A stretch of DNA of 64,000 nt, taken from positions 5,456,001 through 5,520,000 of the forward strand of contig NSGV01000001.1 in NCBI GenBank assembly GCA_002300355.1, read 5' to 3'. Of the stretch, positions 7,965-17,095 are shown in pieces. Origin of the DNA: Streptomyces sp. TLI_235 (GTDB lineage Bacteria > Actinomycetota > Actinomycetes > Streptomycetales > Streptomycetaceae). How positions within the stretch are numbered: the first letter of the stretch is position 1; the number at the start of each line of letters is the position of its first letter. Made by a program: the position numbers and the translations under genes. The notes beneath the pieces were generated by a model. The model was not told where the DNA came from and searched no databases. It saw only the letters and a program-made list of their open reading frames with translations.

Positions 7965-9113
7965 ATGTCCCCCCGCAGGTTCATCGTCGAGGCCGACGGC
8001 GGCTCCCGGGGCAACCCGGGGCCGGCCGGCTTCGGGGCCGTCGTCCGGGACGCCGACACCGGGGCGATCATCGCCGAGGCCGCCGAGTTCATCGGCCACG
8101 CCACCAACAACGTGGCCGAGTACCGCGGCCTGATCGCCGGCCTGCGGGCCGCCCACGGCCTCGACCCGGACGCCCCGGTCGACGTCCGGATGGACTCCAA
8201 GCTCGTCGTCGAGCAGATGTCCGGCCGCTGGAAGATCAAGCACCCCGACATGCAGCCGCTGGCCGCCGAGGCCCGCACTGTCTTCCCGCGCGGCCGCGTC
8301 ACCTACACCTGGATCCCGCGCGAGCGGAACAAGGACGCCGACCGGCTCGCCAACGAAGCCATGGACGCCGGCCGCGCCGGCCGCCAGTGGGAGCCGAAGG
8401 CCGCCGCCTCCGCCGCGGCAGCCCCGGCGGAGGAGGCACTGCCCGAGCCCGCCGCCCCGCGGGCCGGCTGGGCCGCCCCCGCCGACCTCGGCACCCCCAC
8501 CACCTTCGTCCTGCTCCGGCACGGCGAGACCGCCCTCACTCCGCAGAAGCGCTTCTCCGGCAGCGGCGGCACCGACCCCGAACTCTCCGACAAGGGCCGC
8601 TGGCAGGCCGAACGGGTCGCCGAGGCGCTCGCCGCCCGCGGCACCGTCCAGGCCGTCGTCAGCTCCCCGATGCGGCGCACCCGGGAGACCGCCGAGGCCG
8701 TCGCCCAGCGGCTCGGACTCGAGGTCCGGATCGAGGACGGCCTGCGGGAGCTCGACTTCGGCGCCTGGGAGGGCCTCACCTTCGCCGAGGTCCAGCAGCA
8801 GTACCCCGACGACCTGAACACCTGGCTCGCCTCCGCCAAGGCGAAGCCCACCGGCAGCAGCGAGAGCTTCGCCGGCCTCGCCCACCGGACGGGCGTCGCC
8901 CGCGACAAGATCCTCGCCCGCCACCCCGGCCGGACGGTCCTCGTCGTCTCCCACGTCAGCCCCATCAAGACCCTCGTCCGGCTCGCCCTCGGGGCCCCGC
9001 CCGACGCCGTCTACCGCATGGAGCTCTCCGCGGCCTCCCTCTGCGCCGTCCAGTACTACAGCGACGGCAACGCCTCCCTGCGCCTCCTCAACGACACCAG
9101 CCACCTGCGGTAG
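7965..9113 (+). CDS. Bifunctional RNase H / histidine phosphatase
   Basis: A 382-residue fusion. The N-terminal RNase HI domain starts VEADGGSRGNPG with its first catalytic Asp, then NNVAEYRGL and RMDSKLVVEQMSGRW carry further acidic residues. After an Ala/Pro linker a histidine-phosphatase domain begins with VLLRHGETAL near residue 185, followed by SPMRRTRETA and VSHVSPIKTL. This architecture matches the characterized S. coelicolor RNase HI/acid phosphatase (CobC-like) protein. It should cut RNA in RNA-DNA hybrids and remove phosphate from small substrates. Confidence 0.93.
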   Translation: MSPRRFIVEADGGSRGNPGPAGFGAVVRDADTGAIIAEAAEFIGHATNNVAEYRGLIAGLRAAHGLDPDAPVDVRMDSKLVVEQMSGRWKIKHPDMQPLAAEARTVFPRGRVTYTWIPRERNKDADRLANEAMDAGRAGRQWEPKAAASAAAAPAEEALPEPAAPRAGWAAPADLGTPTTFVLLRHGETALTPQKRFSGSGGTDPELSDKGRWQAERVAEALAARGTVQAVVSSPMRRTRETAEAVAQRLGLEVRIEDGLRELDFGAWEGLTFAEVQQQYPDDLNTWLASAKAKPTGSSESFAGLAHRTGVARDKILARHPGRTVLVVSHVSPIKTLVRLALGAPPDAVYRMELSAASLCAVQYYSDGNASLRLLNDTSHLR

Positions 9114-9168
9114 GCCGCCAGGGGCACAAGGTCAGCCACACAGGGGCGGGGCCGCCCTGGGCGTTCTC

Positions 9169-9969
9169 TCAGTGGATCTCGTTGACCACGACGTCGAGCT
9201 GCCAGGGGCGCCGTGCCGTGCCCCGGGCGGGGACCTCGACGCGGTGGCCCAGGGTGGTGAGGGCGTCCACGAGTTCGCCGGGGGTGGCCGGGTCGGCGCC
9301 CGCGTTCAGCAGGTCGCGGACCAGCCGTCCCTTGGTGGCCTTGTTGAAGTGGCTGACCACCGACCGCTTCAGCTCGCCGCCGACCTCGCGCTCGTGCAGC
9401 ACCCGCACCGTCGCCGTCCGCCCCGCCACCTCCCCGGCCGGCTTCCACGCCGCCGCGTACGCGGAACTCCGCAGGTCGAGCACCAGCCCCTCGCCCGCGG
9501 CCGCCGGCAGGACGTCCGCGGTGGCGGCCCGCCAGTACGCGCCGAGTGCGCCGAGCGGCGGCAGCTTCACCCCCATCGAGCACCGGTAGGGCGGGATCCG
9601 GTCGTCGATCCGCACCGCTCCCCACAGCCCGGAGAAGACGAGCAGCGAGCGCTCGGCCCGCTCGTACGCCTCCTGGTCGAGCTTGGCGAGGCCGAGGTTG
9701 TCGAAGAGCACACCGGTGTACACCTCGCCGGCTGGCAGTGCACCGGCCGTGGGCAGCCCGGCGTTGCGGGCGATCTCGCCGCGCAGCCCCGGGGACAGCC
9801 CCAGCACCTCGGCGGCGGTGTCCTCGTCGCCGCGGCAGAGCCCGACGAGTGCGTCGAGCACGGCCCGCCGCGCCGCGGTCAGCCCGGGCAGCGACAGCAC
9901 GTCCAGGTCGACCGGCGCGCCCTCTGCCGACGCGGCCTTCCCCTCCGAGGGCGGCAACAGGACCAGCAC
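9169..9969 (-). CDS. yaaA: YaaA family peroxide-stress protein
   Basis: A 266-residue DUF328/UPF0246 protein opening with the family signature VLLPPSEGK and containing LFSGLWGAVR-type and SHFNKATKGRLVRDL motifs. E. coli YaaA lowers free iron during hydrogen peroxide stress and binds DNA. I place the start at the GTG preceded by GAGGAG; a second GTG lies six codons upstream. It converges with the RNase H-phosphatase gene. Confidence 0.88.
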   Translation of the reverse strand: MLVLLPPSEGKAASAEGAPVDLDVLSLPGLTAARRAVLDALVGLCRGDEDTAAEVLGLSPGLRGEIARNAGLPTAGALPAGEVYTGVLFDNLGLAKLDQEAYERAERSLLVFSGLWGAVRIDDRIPPYRCSMGVKLPPLGALGAYWRAATADVLPAAAGEGLVLDLRSSAYAAAWKPAGEVAGRTATVRVLHEREVGGELKRSVVSHFNKATKGRLVRDLLNAGADPATPGELVDALTTLGHRVEVPARGTARRPWQLDVVVNEIH

Positions 9970-10173
9970 GGCGGCACTCCTCAACACTTTGTGGCAGACG
10001 ACCCCGCCACTGTACTGGCGTACGCCGCCCCGCCCCGAAGCCGTCCACAGCCGTCCACAGCCGTTCACCGCCGGAGGCGCGTCAACTCCGGGCCTCGACC
10101 ACTCACCTGCCCCGACCACCGGACGGGACGCGCCCGACGGGCCCGCCGCCCCCCGCGCCCTTACGCTGCGGTC

Positions 10174-11622
10174 ATGCCGCGTCGTCAACTGAGTGTCCGC
10201 ACCGCCGACACCGCCCGGATCAACACCGAGCTCGCCGAGCTGCGCGGCCGGCTGGAGATCCGCACCGACTGGCCCGCCGAGGTGCTCGCCGAGGCGGACC
10301 GCGCGGCCGCCGTCCCCCGGCTGCCCGACACCGACGCCACGGACCTCGAACTCTTCACCCTCGACCCGCCGGACTCCCTGGACCTCGACCAGGCCATGCA
10401 CCTGGCCCGCCGGGACGGCGGCTACCGGGTGCACTACGCCATCGCCGACGTCGCCGCCTTCGTCCTCCCGGGCGGGGTCGTGGAGACCGAGGCCCTGCGC
10501 CGGGTGCAGACCCTCTACTTCCCCGACATCCGGGTGCCGCTGCATCCGCCCCGGATCTCGGAGGGCGCCGCCAGCCTGCTGCCCGGCCGGCTGCGCCCCG
10601 CCGCGCTCTGGCAGATCGACCTCGACGCGGACGGCGCCGTGGTGCTCGCCGACGTCCGCCGCGCCCAGGTCCGCTCCCGCCGCAGACTCGACTACGCCGG
10701 CGTCCAGGCCACCCTCGACGCCGGCGAGGCCGACGAGCAGCTGCGACTGCTCGCCGAGATCGGACGGCTCCGCGAGCAGCAGGAGGCCGCCCGCGGCGGC
10801 ATCAGCCTGCCCGTCCCCGAGCAGGAGGTCGAACCGGTCGACGGCGGCTACCGCCTCGCCTACCGCACGCCGCGCCCCGTCGACGCCTGGAACGCGCAGA
10901 TCTCCCTGCTCACCGGGCTGGCCGCGGCCGACCTCATGCTGGACGCCAGCATCGGCCTGCTCCGCACCCTGCCCGCCGCCCCCGAGGCCGCCTACGCCCG
11001 GCTGCGCCGGGTCGCCCGCGCACTTGGCGTCGACTGGCCCGCCGCCGTGTCCTACCCCGAGCTGATCCGCTCCCTCGACCCCGCCGACACCCGCAACGCC
11101 GCCTTCCTGGAGGAGTGCACCGGCCTGCTGCGCGGCGCCGGTTACCACGCCTTCGACGCCGGCCAGGGGGTGCCGCCGCCCGCCGACCCGGGCCATGCCG
11201 CGCTGGCCGCGCCGTACGCGCACTGCACCGCGCCGCTGCGCCGGCTGGCCGACCGGTACGCCCAGGAGATCTGCCTGGCGGTGGCCGGCGGCACCGACGT
11301 GCCCGGCTGGGTGCGCGAGGAACTGCTCGGTGTGCCCGAGGTGATGGAGCGCGGGGACCGGCGGGCCCACGAGGTCGAGCGGGCCTGCGTCGACCTGATC
11401 GAGGCCGAGGTGCTGCGCGGCCGCGAGGGCGAGGACTTCGACGCCGTGGTGATCGACGTCGACGAGCGGCGCCCCGCCCACGGCACCGTGCAACTCGCCG
11501 AGCCCGCCGTCGTGGCCAAGTGCGACGGCGACGGGGTCGGACTGCCGCTCGGCGAACGCATCCGCGTCCGTCTCACCAGCGCCGACCCCGCCACCCGAAC
11601 CGTCCGCTTCGCACCCGTGTGA
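10174..11622 (+). CDS. RNB-domain (RNase II/R family) exoribonuclease
   Basis: A 482-residue protein. The RNB catalytic region is recognizable by DPPDSLDLDQAMH near residue 68, the Asp cluster that binds Mg2+, then YRVHYAIADVAAFV, and the later APYAHCTAPLRRLADRY motif. Compared with RNase R it lacks full N-terminal cold-shock domains and has only a short C-terminal extension, the usual actinobacterial form. It should degrade RNA 3' to 5'. The MFS gene starts nine bases downstream. Confidence 0.9.
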   Translation: MPRRQLSVRTADTARINTELAELRGRLEIRTDWPAEVLAEADRAAAVPRLPDTDATDLELFTLDPPDSLDLDQAMHLARRDGGYRVHYAIADVAAFVLPGGVVETEALRRVQTLYFPDIRVPLHPPRISEGAASLLPGRLRPAALWQIDLDADGAVVLADVRRAQVRSRRRLDYAGVQATLDAGEADEQLRLLAEIGRLREQQEAARGGISLPVPEQEVEPVDGGYRLAYRTPRPVDAWNAQISLLTGLAAADLMLDASIGLLRTLPAAPEAAYARLRRVARALGVDWPAAVSYPELIRSLDPADTRNAAFLEECTGLLRGAGYHAFDAGQGVPPPADPGHAALAAPYAHCTAPLRRLADRYAQEICLAVAGGTDVPGWVREELLGVPEVMERGDRRAHEVERACVDLIEAEVLRGREGEDFDAVVIDVDERRPAHGTVQLAEPAVVAKCDGDGVGLPLGERIRVRLTSADPATRTVRFAPV

Positions 11623-11631
11623 GCCGCCCGC

Positions 11632-13161
11632 ATGTCCCTGAGCCGACCCGTTCCCCCGCCGCCGCCCGGCCCCGGCTGTGACGGCCCCGCCCCCGCTCCG
11701 CCCGCCCCTGCCGCCGACCGGCGGCGCCGCCTGCTGGTGCTGGCGGTCTGCTGCCTCAGCCTGTTCATCGTCAGCCTCGACACCACCGTGGTGAACGTCG
11801 CGCTGCCGGCCGTCCAGCACGACCTGGGCGCGCCCGCCTCCGGCCTGCAGTGGGTCATCGACGCCTACACCCTGGTGCTCGCCGCGCTGCTGATGCTCTC
11901 CGGCTCGGTCGCCGACCGGGTCGGGCGGCGGCGGATCTTCCTGATCGGCCTGCTGGTCTTCGTCCTCGGCTCGCTGCTGTGCAGCCTCGCCCCCGGCCTC
12001 GGCTGGCTGATCGCCTTCCGCGGCCTGCAGGCGGTCGGGGGCTCGATGCTCAACCCGGTCGCGATGTCGATCATCACCAACACCTTCACCGCCCCGCGCG
12101 AGCGCGCCCAGGCGATCGGCGTCTGGGGCGGCGTGGTCGGCATCTCCATGGCGCTCGGCCCGCTGATCGGCGGCTTCCTGGTGGACAGCGCCGGCTGGCC
12201 GGCGATCTTCCTGGTCAACGTGCCGATCGGCCTCGCCGCCTTCGTGCTGACCGTGCGGTACGTGCCCGAGTCCCGCTCGCCGCGGCCGCGCCGGCTCGAC
12301 CCGGTCGGCCAGCTGCTCATGCTGCTGCTGCTCGGCTGCGGCACCGCCGCGATCATCGAGGGCCCCGGGCACGGCTGGACGTCGCCGCTGATCCTCGCCC
12401 TCGCCGGGGTGGCGCTGGCCGCCCTCGTGCTGCTGCCCCTGTGGGAGTCGCGGGTGAGCGAGCCGCTGATCGACCCGCGGTTCTTCGCCAGCGTGCCGTT
12501 CAGCGGTGCCACCGTCACCGCGGTCTGCGCCTTCGCCTCGCTCGGCGGATTCCTCTTCCTCAACGCGCTCTACCTGCAGGACGTCCGCGGCTACGACCCG
12601 GTCGAGGCCGGGCTGTTCACCCTGCCGATGGCCGTGATGATGCTGGTCTTCGCGCCGGTCTCCGGGCGGATCGTCGGGCGGTCTGGGCCGCGGATGCCGA
12701 TGGTCTGCGCGGGCGTCGCGCTGGCCGCCAGCGGGCTGCTGCTCACCCGGGTCGAGGCGGACTCGCCACCGGCCCTCGTCCTCGGCGCCTACGCGCTGTT
12801 CGGTCTCGGCTTCGGGCTGGTGAACGCGCCGATCACCAACTCGGCGGTCTCCGGGATGCCGCTCGCCCAGGCCGGGGTGGCGGCCGCCGTCGCCTCCACC
12901 AGCCGCTCGGTCGGCCAGTCGCTCGGGGTCGCGGTGATCGGCACCGTGGTCACCTCCGCGCTGGTCGGGCCGGTCGCCACCGGCTTCGCGGAGGCCAGCC
13001 ACGCCGGTTGGTGGATCGTCACCGGGCTCGGCCTCGCCATCATCGGCCTCGGTCTGGTCACCACGACGCCGCGGGCCGCCGCGAGCGCCGCCGGGGTCGC
13101 CGCCCGGCTGGATCCCGGCCGGGCCGGTGTGCCGGGCGGTGCCCCCGAGCGGCTACGATGA
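11632..13161 (+). CDS. MFS transporter, DHA2 (EmrB/QacA) type
   Basis: A 509-residue membrane protein with about 14 hydrophobic segments after a Pro-rich cytoplasmic N-terminus. Family motifs are visible: LDTTVVNVALP in the first helix, the loop motif GSVADRVGRRRIFLIG, and helix-5 motif WGGVVGISMALGPLIGG. Proton-driven drug or metabolite export is expected. It is probably co-transcribed with the ribonuclease gene and ends just before rnpB. Confidence 0.9.
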   Translation: MSLSRPVPPPPPGPGCDGPAPAPPAPAADRRRRLLVLAVCCLSLFIVSLDTTVVNVALPAVQHDLGAPASGLQWVIDAYTLVLAALLMLSGSVADRVGRRRIFLIGLLVFVLGSLLCSLAPGLGWLIAFRGLQAVGGSMLNPVAMSIITNTFTAPRERAQAIGVWGGVVGISMALGPLIGGFLVDSAGWPAIFLVNVPIGLAAFVLTVRYVPESRSPRPRRLDPVGQLLMLLLLGCGTAAIIEGPGHGWTSPLILALAGVALAALVLLPLWESRVSEPLIDPRFFASVPFSGATVTAVCAFASLGGFLFLNALYLQDVRGYDPVEAGLFTLPMAVMMLVFAPVSGRIVGRSGPRMPMVCAGVALAASGLLLTRVEADSPPALVLGAYALFGLGFGLVNAPITNSAVSGMPLAQAGVAAAVASTSRSVGQSLGVAVIGTVVTSALVGPVATGFAEASHAGWWIVTGLGLAIIGLGLVTTTPRAAASAAGVAARLDPGRAGVPGGAPERLR

Positions 13162-13169
13162 CCACTACG

Positions 13170-13578
13170 GCGGACGAGCCGGCCGGGCGGTCGCGACGGG
13201 TCCCTCACGGGCCTGCCGAGGAACGTCCGGGCTCCACAGAGCAGGGTGGTGGGTAACGCCCACCCGGGGTGACCCGCGGGACAGTGCCACAGAAAACAGA
13301 CCGCCCACCGCTTCGGCGGCGGGTAAGGGTGAAACGGTGGTGTAAGAGACCACCAGCGACCGAGGTGACTCGGCCGGCTCGGTAAACCCCACCTGGAGCA
13401 AGGTCAAGATCGGTGCCCCTCGGGGCGCCGTGCGCGGATGTTCGAGGGCTGCTCGCCCGAGTCCGCGGGTGGACCGCACGAGGCTGTCGGCAACGGCAGC
13501 CCTAGATGGATGGCCGCCTCCCCGGGCCGCGCAAGCAACCCGGGAGACAGAACCCGGCGTACAGGCCGCCTCGTCCGC
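13170..13578 (+). ncRNA. rnpB: RNase P RNA (bacterial type A)
   Basis: The catalytic RNA that matures tRNA 5' ends. The first helix P1 is formed by GCGGACGAG at the 5' end and CTCGTCCGC at the 3' end. Conserved core elements are present: GAGGAACGTCCGGGCTCC near 13215, CAGGGTGGTGGGTAACGCCC, AGGGTGAAACGGTG, and GAGCAAGGTCAAG. The length of about 409 bases is normal for actinobacteria. The ends are set by P1 and are good to a few bases. Confidence 0.95.
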
Positions 13579-13581
13579 TGC

Positions 13582-13620
13582 CCCCCAGGTCAGAGCTGGA
13601 GAAGCGCTCTGATCTGGGGG
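13582..13620 (+). terminator. rnpB terminator hairpin
   Basis: CCCCCAGGTCAGAGC pairs with GCTCTGATCTGGGGG (15 bp with one G-U) around a nine-base loop, immediately downstream of the RNase P RNA. A pyrimidine-rich tail (TTCTGATTCC) follows. Confidence 0.75.
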
Positions 13621-14160
13621 TTCTGATTCCTCGCCTTTCCTCACCTTGCCTCACGTTTCCTCGATCTGAGACTCCCCGGGCACTCCCCAACTCCCCAGGG
13701 ACTCCCCAGAAACGGCTCCGTCCCAGACCCGGCTAATGCCAGGCCTGGGACGGGCGCAAGGGGACCGCAGCGTCGACGAACCTCCCAGAACGGCGAGCCT
13801 CGGTCCCCACCGCCTCTGCAGCGCCCGGTAGGAGCGGGCACTGCAGAGGCGGAGCCATTTGCTTGCCAGTCGCGTCAGCCCCTCAGGCATAGGAGCCGGC
13901 GCTCTTGGTGGGATCGGAAGGGGGGCCTGCTGATGGGATCTACAGAGCTGAGCTCAGCCGCTCCGTCTCGGGCGAATGCGTGGACGTCACTCGCCCGGTA
14001 TCTCGGTGGTCGGGACGGTGCCGGCGAGAGCGCGCTGCGCGCAGACTGCCAGACGATCACACGTCATCATCGCCCCCAAGATCCATGCCACCCTCGTCAC
14101 CGTAGCCGCGTTGGGCTGGCACGATCTTGGGCCCCAGGACCCAATATTGGCTGGGCCCCC
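13621..14160. other. Non-coding region with hairpins; probable host/accessory boundary
   Basis: I see no convincing gene. The stretch has short ACTCCCC repeats (13670-13710), a hairpin CCGTCCCAG/CTGGGACGG (13718-13753), an 18-bp hairpin with one mismatch (arms 13810-13827 and 13835-13852), and a CCAATATTGG palindrome (14141-14150) between two GGGCCC blocks. Host-like order stops before it and accessory genes begin after it, so an attachment site could lie here; no core repeat can be identified without the other end. Confidence 0.5.
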
Positions 14161-14352
14161 CTAATGGCTCAGCGTCGGACGGACTCCGTTCTCGCGGTCG
14201 CACCACGCCGCCGTGTGCTCCCGGGAGGGCGTCCAGTGCGAGTGCGGTATCCCCGGCATCGAGTGCTCCCGATCCTCGTCGATGCGCCAGGGGACGTAGC
14301 CCTTGTGACCATGTAGCTCCATTGGCCGGACCTCGTACTGGGCCGCAGTCAC
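14161..14352 (-). CDS. Small hypothetical protein (63 aa), last of a coupled trio
   Basis: Starts at a GTG that overlaps the preceding stop as GTGA, so translation is probably coupled. The product (MTAAQYEVRPMELHGHKG...) is rich in His, Arg and Trp. An internal ATG ten codons in could also start it. No family is recognized; it belongs to the small leftward operon below the Xre regulator. Confidence 0.55.
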   Translation of the reverse strand: MTAAQYEVRPMELHGHKGYVPWRIDEDREHSMPGIPHSHWTPSREHTAAWCDRENGVRPTLSH

Positions 14353-14792
14353 CGGATGATCCGGCGGTTGTCGTACGCCTCGCTGAAGCTGTCCCAGACA
14401 AAGACCCAGCCGCTCTCCGGATCCGTGTATGCGCGGCCATCCCGCTCCAGGACGCACCAGCCCTCATGCTGGCCGCTCGACCCGAAGTACTGCACCACGC
14501 CCTGACTGAGGATCGCCTTGGGGTCGACGGGGTCCGGCACCGGCGAGGCCAGCCGGCGGGAGTCTCGGCCAGCCGTCCCCTGGCCCGCGGCACTCGACGC
14601 GATGACCTCCAGCCCCTTCGACTCCAAGTGGTGCTCGGTGCACAGCACGATCGGCAGCACCCGGACGACGCCGCAGATCCGGAAAGTCTGGTGGCCGGCG
14701 TCGTGCAGCGTGGCCTCTCGGGCGGTCAGCCCGCACCCCTCGCGGTAGCAAGCCGTCCCCGCGGCCTGCATCTCGGTCAGCTGCCGCTTCAC
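14349..14792 (-). CDS. Hypothetical protein with Cys/His cluster (147 aa)
   Basis: A GTG start overlaps the upstream stop as GTGA and has a GGGAGG site within the previous gene. The N-terminal half has a possible metal site: ACYREGC, then ICGVV and LCTEHHLES. The C-terminal half (GWCVLERDGRAYTDPESGW) resembles small beta domains. No function can be assigned. It is the middle gene of the GTGA-linked trio. Confidence 0.65.
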   Translation of the reverse strand: MKRQLTEMQAAGTACYREGCGLTAREATLHDAGHQTFRICGVVRVLPIVLCTEHHLESKGLEVIASSAAGQGTAGRDSRRLASPVPDPVDPKAILSQGVVQYFGSSGQHEGWCVLERDGRAYTDPESGWVFVWDSFSEAYDNRRIIR

Positions 14793-14989
14793 CCCCGACC
14801 TCCCTTGCAGCCCTTGCAGGCGACGATCGCCCAGCCGAGCGGGGCGCCCGGCTCGGCACTCTCGGTGTACACGTGCCCGTCGGGGACGAGCGGGGGCTCC
14901 GCGGAGCCGCAGTGAATGCACGCTTCACCGTGCAGGCGAGCGGGGCTGATGGCTTCCGCCAGCACTGGCGGTGTGGTGTGTGCTGTCAC
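14789..14989 (-). CDS. Small cysteine-pair protein (66 aa)
   Basis: A streptomycete-type small protein (MTAHTTPPVLAEAISPARLHG) with CIHCG near the middle and CKGCKG at the end, a possible zinc site. I chose the GTG start by this N-terminus; its ribosome site is poor and an upstream start is possible. It is the first gene downstream of the regulator, behind a palindromic operator candidate, and its stop overlaps the next start. Confidence 0.65.
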   Translation of the reverse strand: MTAHTTPPVLAEAISPARLHGEACIHCGSAEPPLVPDGHVYTESAEPGAPLGWAIVACKGCKGGRG

Positions 14990-15021
14990 GCCGGAGATCG
15001 TCCCCGCGCGCAGACGCCGAA

Positions 15022-15042
15022 AGTGCCACAGGCTGTGGCACT
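15022..15042. promoter_or_regulatory. Palindromic operator candidate
   Basis: AGTGCCACA and TGTGGCACT form perfect 9-base arms around a 3-base centre in the gap between the Xre regulator stop and the small operon it faces. Size and symmetry suit a dimeric HTH regulator, most simply the neighbouring Xre protein. It could instead be a short hairpin in the message. Confidence 0.55.
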
Positions 15043-15045
15043 CTT

Positions 15046-16230
15046 TCAGACCGCCTGGGCCCACCGGGCAAGCGCCACCAGCCGGGCGGTCTTCCCCCTG
15101 TCGAGCCGGACCAGCGTTCCAAGCAGGTCGCGCACCTGGCCGTGCTCCCGGACGTGCTGTGGAGCGATCTGCCGGGCCGCCTCGAGCGACTCGTGCGCGT
15201 GCTGCCGGCGGCCGATCAATGCCTGCGCCCGGGCGAGGTCGATCCAGTAGTGCGACCTGCGCTCGGCGCCGAGGTCCAGCGGCGGCGCCCAGCGGCCGGC
15301 CTCCGCGACCGCGGCCTGCAGGGCACCCGGCTCGGCAAGCTCCACCGCAACGGCCAGCCGGTGAATACGGAGCGAGTGAGGGCCCACCGCAGTGCCCTCA
15401 TACAGCCGCTCGGGCACCGCGCCGCCGAGCCGGTCCGCCTCCGCGAGGTGGTCGTGCGCGGCAGATGAGTCACGGAGCCGGCCAGCGACGACAGCGGCCC
15501 GCATGTGCAGCGCTGCCCCGGCGGCGGCGAGCGGCGTGGTGGTCGGCGCGGGCATCTCATCGACGGCGGCGCGCAGACCTCGCAGGCCAGCGGTGAGGCG
15601 GCCAGACGCGAGGTGAGTCTCGGTGCGGACGTAGGCTGCGGTGGCGGTCAGCGAGTCGTCCTCGGCCCGGTCGGCGGCCCACCGCATCAACTCCACCATG
15701 CGCGCGCTGAGGTCGCGGTACCCGTGCTTGTAGGCCACCGCGTCGGCTGCCCGCACGGCGAGCGCGAGGAGGTGCGCGGCGCGGCGCCGCTCATCGCCGG
15801 CGGCCTGGTCGACCGCGCGGAACAGCTCCTCGAGGAGCGCCGGAGCCTGCTCGGAGAGGCGCGCGTACCGGCTGTTCACCCGGTCGTCCGTCGCGGCCTG
15901 CACTGCCGCGGCGAGCTCGTCCAACGGCCGCACCGGGCCGTCATCCGGCAGGTCGTACGCCGCGACTGCGGTCCGCAGCGCGGGGATCGCGGCGTGCACC
16001 CTGCTGTCCGACCGGCCGGGCCCGTCGAGGAGCGCCTCGGGCGTCGTCCGCAGAGCCCGCGCGAGCGCCTCGAGGATCGCGTCGGAAGGGACGCGCTCCC
16101 CCTCCTCGCTCTTGCGGATCATGCTGACGGAGACGCCGCTGGCCTCCCAGATCTGACGCCTCGACAGTCGCAGGGCGGCGCGGGCGGTCGCGATGCGGAG
16201 GCCGAGCTCGGTACTCGTGCGGGCGGGCAT
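15046..16230 (-). CDS. Xre-family regulator with TPR-like C-terminus
   Basis: A 394-residue protein. Residues 8-65 are a helix-turn-helix of the Xre/Cro type (LGLRIATARAALRLSRRQIW, then GVSVSMIRKSEEGERVPS). The rest is Ala/Leu/Arg-rich helical repeats like the TPR regions of actinobacterial quorum or antibiotic-type regulators. No ribosome site precedes the ATG; a TACCGT hexamer six bases upstream suggests a leaderless message. It probably controls the adjacent small operon. Confidence 0.85.
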   Translation of the reverse strand: MPARTSTELGLRIATARAALRLSRRQIWEASGVSVSMIRKSEEGERVPSDAILEALARALRTTPEALLDGPGRSDSRVHAAIPALRTAVAAYDLPDDGPVRPLDELAAAVQAATDDRVNSRYARLSEQAPALLEELFRAVDQAAGDERRRAAHLLALAVRAADAVAYKHGYRDLSARMVELMRWAADRAEDDSLTATAAYVRTETHLASGRLTAGLRGLRAAVDEMPAPTTTPLAAAGAALHMRAAVVAGRLRDSSAAHDHLAEADRLGGAVPERLYEGTAVGPHSLRIHRLAVAVELAEPGALQAAVAEAGRWAPPLDLGAERRSHYWIDLARAQALIGRRQHAHESLEAARQIAPQHVREHGQVRDLLGTLVRLDRGKTARLVALARWAQAV

Positions 16231-16303
16231 ACGGGCACGGTACCCGCGCCGTCACACCCGAGTGCGCGATTCAGCCGCCTGGGCCCCCTCGGGTGGGTGT
16301 TCG

Positions 16304-16948
16304 TCAACCTGCCGTGAGCACCTGGTCGACCAAGTCCTCGAGGGAGTCGGCCCGGTAGTCCGCGGCGGCCGCCTCGGCGGTGTCGGCGAGGAGGTAGCCG
16401 ATCGGCCCGCGGCGGAGGTGCGCGGTCCGCAGGCCAGCCGCGGCGGCCGGGGCGACATCGTTCGCCGGGTGGTCGCCGACGTAGAGGATCTGCTGCAGGT
16501 CGCCCGGCGCCCACTCGGCGACCCGAGCGAAGAAGCCGGGCGAGGGCTTCGACACGCCCCACTCCGCCGACGTGGCGACGCCGTCGGCGGGCAGCCGCAT
16601 CGACCTCAGCACGTCGCCGACGCGGTGGTTCTGGTTGCCAGCGATGCCAACCCACAGCCCGGCGTCCTGCAAGCGGGCCAGGGCGGGCCGGACGTCCGGG
16701 TAGAGGTCGCCCTCGTCGAGGTGCTCGTCGGCGCCGGCCGCGCGCCGCGCGTTCCACTCAGCCGGCACGTCGCAGCCCGGCCGGATCAGCCGGATCGCCT
16801 CGGCGTTATCGAGGCCTTGGGCGACGACCGCGCCGACGAGGGCGGACATGGTGTGCGCGGGGACGCCGAGCCACCGGGCCCAGTCCGTCCAGTACCGGGT
16901 GTCGCTGGTCAGGGTCTCGCCGATATCGAACACGACCGACTTGATCAT
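16304..16948 (-). CDS. HAD-superfamily hydrolase (copy 2)
   Basis: A 214-residue phosphatase-like protein. HAD motif I is VFDIGETL (nucleophile Asp near residue 8), motif II lies in GIAGNQ, motif III Lys in WGVSKPSPGFF, and motif IV reads YVGDHPANDV. It is a clear paralogue of the next HAD gene; both begin MIK and share a CTACGCTGCCC element just upstream of ATG. The ATG also overlaps the end of a short open remnant. The substrate is unknown. Confidence 0.85.
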   Translation of the reverse strand: MIKSVVFDIGETLTSDTRYWTDWARWLGVPAHTMSALVGAVVAQGLDNAEAIRLIRPGCDVPAEWNARRAAGADEHLDEGDLYPDVRPALARLQDAGLWVGIAGNQNHRVGDVLRSMRLPADGVATSAEWGVSKPSPGFFARVAEWAPGDLQQILYVGDHPANDVAPAAAAGLRTAHLRRGPIGYLLADTAEAAAADYRADSLEDLVDQVLTAG

Positions 16949-17095
16949 TCGGGCAGCGTAGCCAGGTGGCGCGCCGACGACCAGCTCGCCTCGACCTGGT
17001 ACTCAACCGGGAAGGCCGCCAGGCCCTCTCCGAACGGCAGGACCGGCCGGAGGCGCGACAGGTCGACGAGCGACTGTACGGCTGGGCGTCGGCGA

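Noticed and set aside
9169..13002. Very long leftward open frame opposite the RNB ribonuclease and MFS genes
   Set aside because: It reads as low-complexity Gly/Asp/Arg sequence antisense to two well-recognized genes; only its last 266 codons (YaaA) are real. Such frames are normal in GC-rich DNA.
14127..14915. Rightward frame of 262 codons opposite the coupled trio
   Set aside because: The leftward genes have GTGA couplings and ribosome sites; the rightward frame has none and a random composition.
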